NCBI GenBank assembly: GCA_024762845.1
Contig: JANTGQ010000075.1
Coordinates: 1 to 6,612 of the forward strand
Direction of reading: 5' to 3'
Source: Nitratifractor sp.
Lineage (GTDB): Bacteria > Campylobacterota > Campylobacteria > Campylobacterales > Sulfurovaceae
DNA length: 6,612 nt
The translations under genes and the position numbers were made by a program. The notes below the pieces were generated by a model. The model saw only the letters and a program-made list of their open reading frames with translations. It made no database searches and had not been told where the DNA came from. This document shows positions 6,399 through 6,612 of this stretch, piece after piece. The stretch's first letter is position 1. Each line of letters starts with the position of its first letter.

Positions 6399-6484
6399 TG
6401 TAAGAAGCCGTCTTCGAAAACAAACTTCTTACACTAAAACTGGGAAGGGTTTTAAAATGGAGTTGTGTCGTTAAGACACCTTTT
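6399..6484 (+). ncRNA. Candidate structured leader or small RNA with three stem-loops
   Basis: Three consecutive hairpins can be drawn on the plus strand. The first pairs TGTAAGAAG (6399-6407) with CTTCTTACA (6425-6433), 9 bp with a 17-nt loop. The second pairs TAAAAC (6435-6440) with GTTTTA (6449-6454), with the purine-rich loop TGGGAAGG. The third pairs GTGTC (6465-6469) with GACAC (6475-6479), followed by CTTTT (6480-6484), which resembles a weak intrinsic terminator. The block lies directly upstream of the exported-protein gene. It may be a regulated 5' leader (attenuator) or an independent small RNA ending near 6484. It matches no riboswitch or RNA family I can recognise. The arms are visible in the sequence; the function is inferred. 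Confidence 0.4.
6457..6474 (+). CDS. Possible five-codon leader mini-ORF (MELCR)
   Basis: ATG-GAG-TTG-TGT-CGT-TAA encodes Met-Glu-Leu-Cys-Arg. It is preceded by the Shine-Dalgarno-like GGGAAGGG (6442-6449) at a 7-nt spacing. That sequence occupies the loop of the second stem-loop, while the mini-ORF runs through the 5' arm of the third and its stop codon lies in that loop. A ribosome here would prevent the third hairpin from forming, the arrangement expected of a leader peptide controlling downstream expression. An ORF this short arises easily by chance. Confidence 0.25.
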   Translation: MELCR

Positions 6485-6487
6485 GAT

Positions 6488-6498
6488 TATAACATAAT
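6488..6498 (+). promoter_or_regulatory. Candidate proximal -10 region for the exported-protein gene
   Basis: TATAAC (6488-6493) and CATAAT (6493-6498) overlap by one base and each match the -10 consensus at five of six positions; a TTTTG lies just upstream. Transcription from here would give a short leader of about 20-27 nt that includes the AAAGG ribosome-binding site but excludes the stem-loops. Which of the two candidate promoter regions is used cannot be decided from sequence. Confidence 0.4.
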
Positions 6499-6526
6499 CT
6501 TTTTTATAAACAAGGAAAGGTCTATC

Positions 6527-6612
6527 ATGAAAAAGGTAATTTTTTCAGTTATAGCTGCTACAGCTTTAAGTAGTTCACTATTTGCAGGTAAAAATGTTGC
6601 TCCAGCTCCAGT
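6527..6612 (+). CDS. Exported protein, N-terminal fragment (putative outer-membrane protein)
   Basis: The gene runs off the right edge; 28 complete codons are visible. Residues 1-20 form a Sec signal peptide: MKK, a hydrophobic core VIFSVIAATAL (4-14), and SSSLFA (15-20), with probable signal peptidase I cleavage after Ala20. The mature protein begins GKNVAPAP. Signal peptides ending in LFA or AMA followed by G-x-x-APxxP are common, as I recall, on outer-membrane beta-barrel proteins of Sulfurimonas/Sulfurovum-type bacteria, but the barrel itself is outside the window, so this is a guess. There is no lipobox cysteine, so a lipoprotein is unlikely. AAAGG (6516-6520), six nucleotides before the ATG, supports the start. 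It is transcribed divergently from the metabolic operon, behind an unusually structured leader region. Confidence 0.85.
   Translation, partial: MKKVIFSVIAATALSSSLFAGKNVAPAP

Larger units (their letters stand above)
6175..6526. other. Divergent intergenic region
   Basis: This 352-nt AT-rich stretch separates the minus-strand operon from the plus-strand exported protein and must hold promoters for both. It contains the operon -10 box (6205-6210), a 13-bp inverted repeat (6213-6225 with 6305-6317), a 10-bp perfect palindrome CCTATATAGG (6249-6258), a direct repeat AAGTTTA (6346-6352 and 6358-6364), an operator-like dyad (6374-6392), three stem-loops (6399-6479) and candidate plus-strand -10 boxes. 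No convincing gene longer than a mini-ORF is present. Confidence 0.8.

Noticed and set aside
6465..6484. Rho-independent terminator
   Set aside because: The stem is only 5 bp and the T-run only four bases, and there is no plus-strand gene upstream for it to terminate. I keep it as part of a candidate structured leader.
1..6612. CRISPR array, insertion sequence, tRNA or rRNA
   Set aside because: I saw no regularly spaced repeats, transposase motifs, tRNA cloverleaf pattern or rRNA-like conserved sequence on either strand.

Overview
This AT-rich 6.6 kb window reads as a core-metabolism region of a member of the Campylobacterota (epsilonproteobacteria). The D-Ala-D-Ala ligase has the typical Helicobacter/Campylobacter form. 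The purA, DUF507 protein and carA genes lie in the same relative order I remember from Campylobacter jejuni. The exported protein at the right edge has an N-terminus typical of Sulfurimonas/Sulfurovum outer-membrane proteins. The lineage call rests on memory of family sequences and gene order, not on a database search.

Layout: six genes on the minus strand form one tightly packed operon, transcribed from right to left: a class V PLP aminotransferase, a short HisZ-like protein, purA, a two-repeat DUF507 protein, carA and ddl. The junctions are 0, 0, 9, 8 and 1 nt, and every gene has a recognisable Shine-Dalgarno sequence at or just before the previous stop codon, so translational coupling is likely. 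A consensus TATAAT at 6205-6210 fits as the operon promoter. Left of ddl is a 214-nt very AT-rich gap. It contains an inverted repeat and a second TATAAT, followed by a strong AGGAGG and the first codons of another minus-strand gene that runs off the left edge. At the right, a 352-nt intergenic region separates the operon from a divergent plus-strand gene, of which only the signal peptide and a few mature residues are present.

The operon combines nucleotide, amino-acid and cell-wall supply. PurA makes adenylosuccinate from IMP. CarA supplies ammonia for carbamoyl phosphate (pyrimidines and arginine). HisZ is expected to regulate the first, ATP-consuming step of histidine synthesis, whose by-product AICAR feeds back to IMP. 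The aminotransferase moves amino groups between small amino acids and 2-oxo acids. Ddl makes the peptidoglycan dipeptide.

I found no mobile element, CRISPR array, tRNA or rRNA, and no new multi-gene system. The parts most worth a second look are the right-hand intergenic region (three consecutive stem-loops, a five-codon mini-ORF with its own ribosome-binding site, an operator-like dyad and a 13-bp inverted repeat), the internal duplication of the DUF507 protein, and the reduced HisZ.
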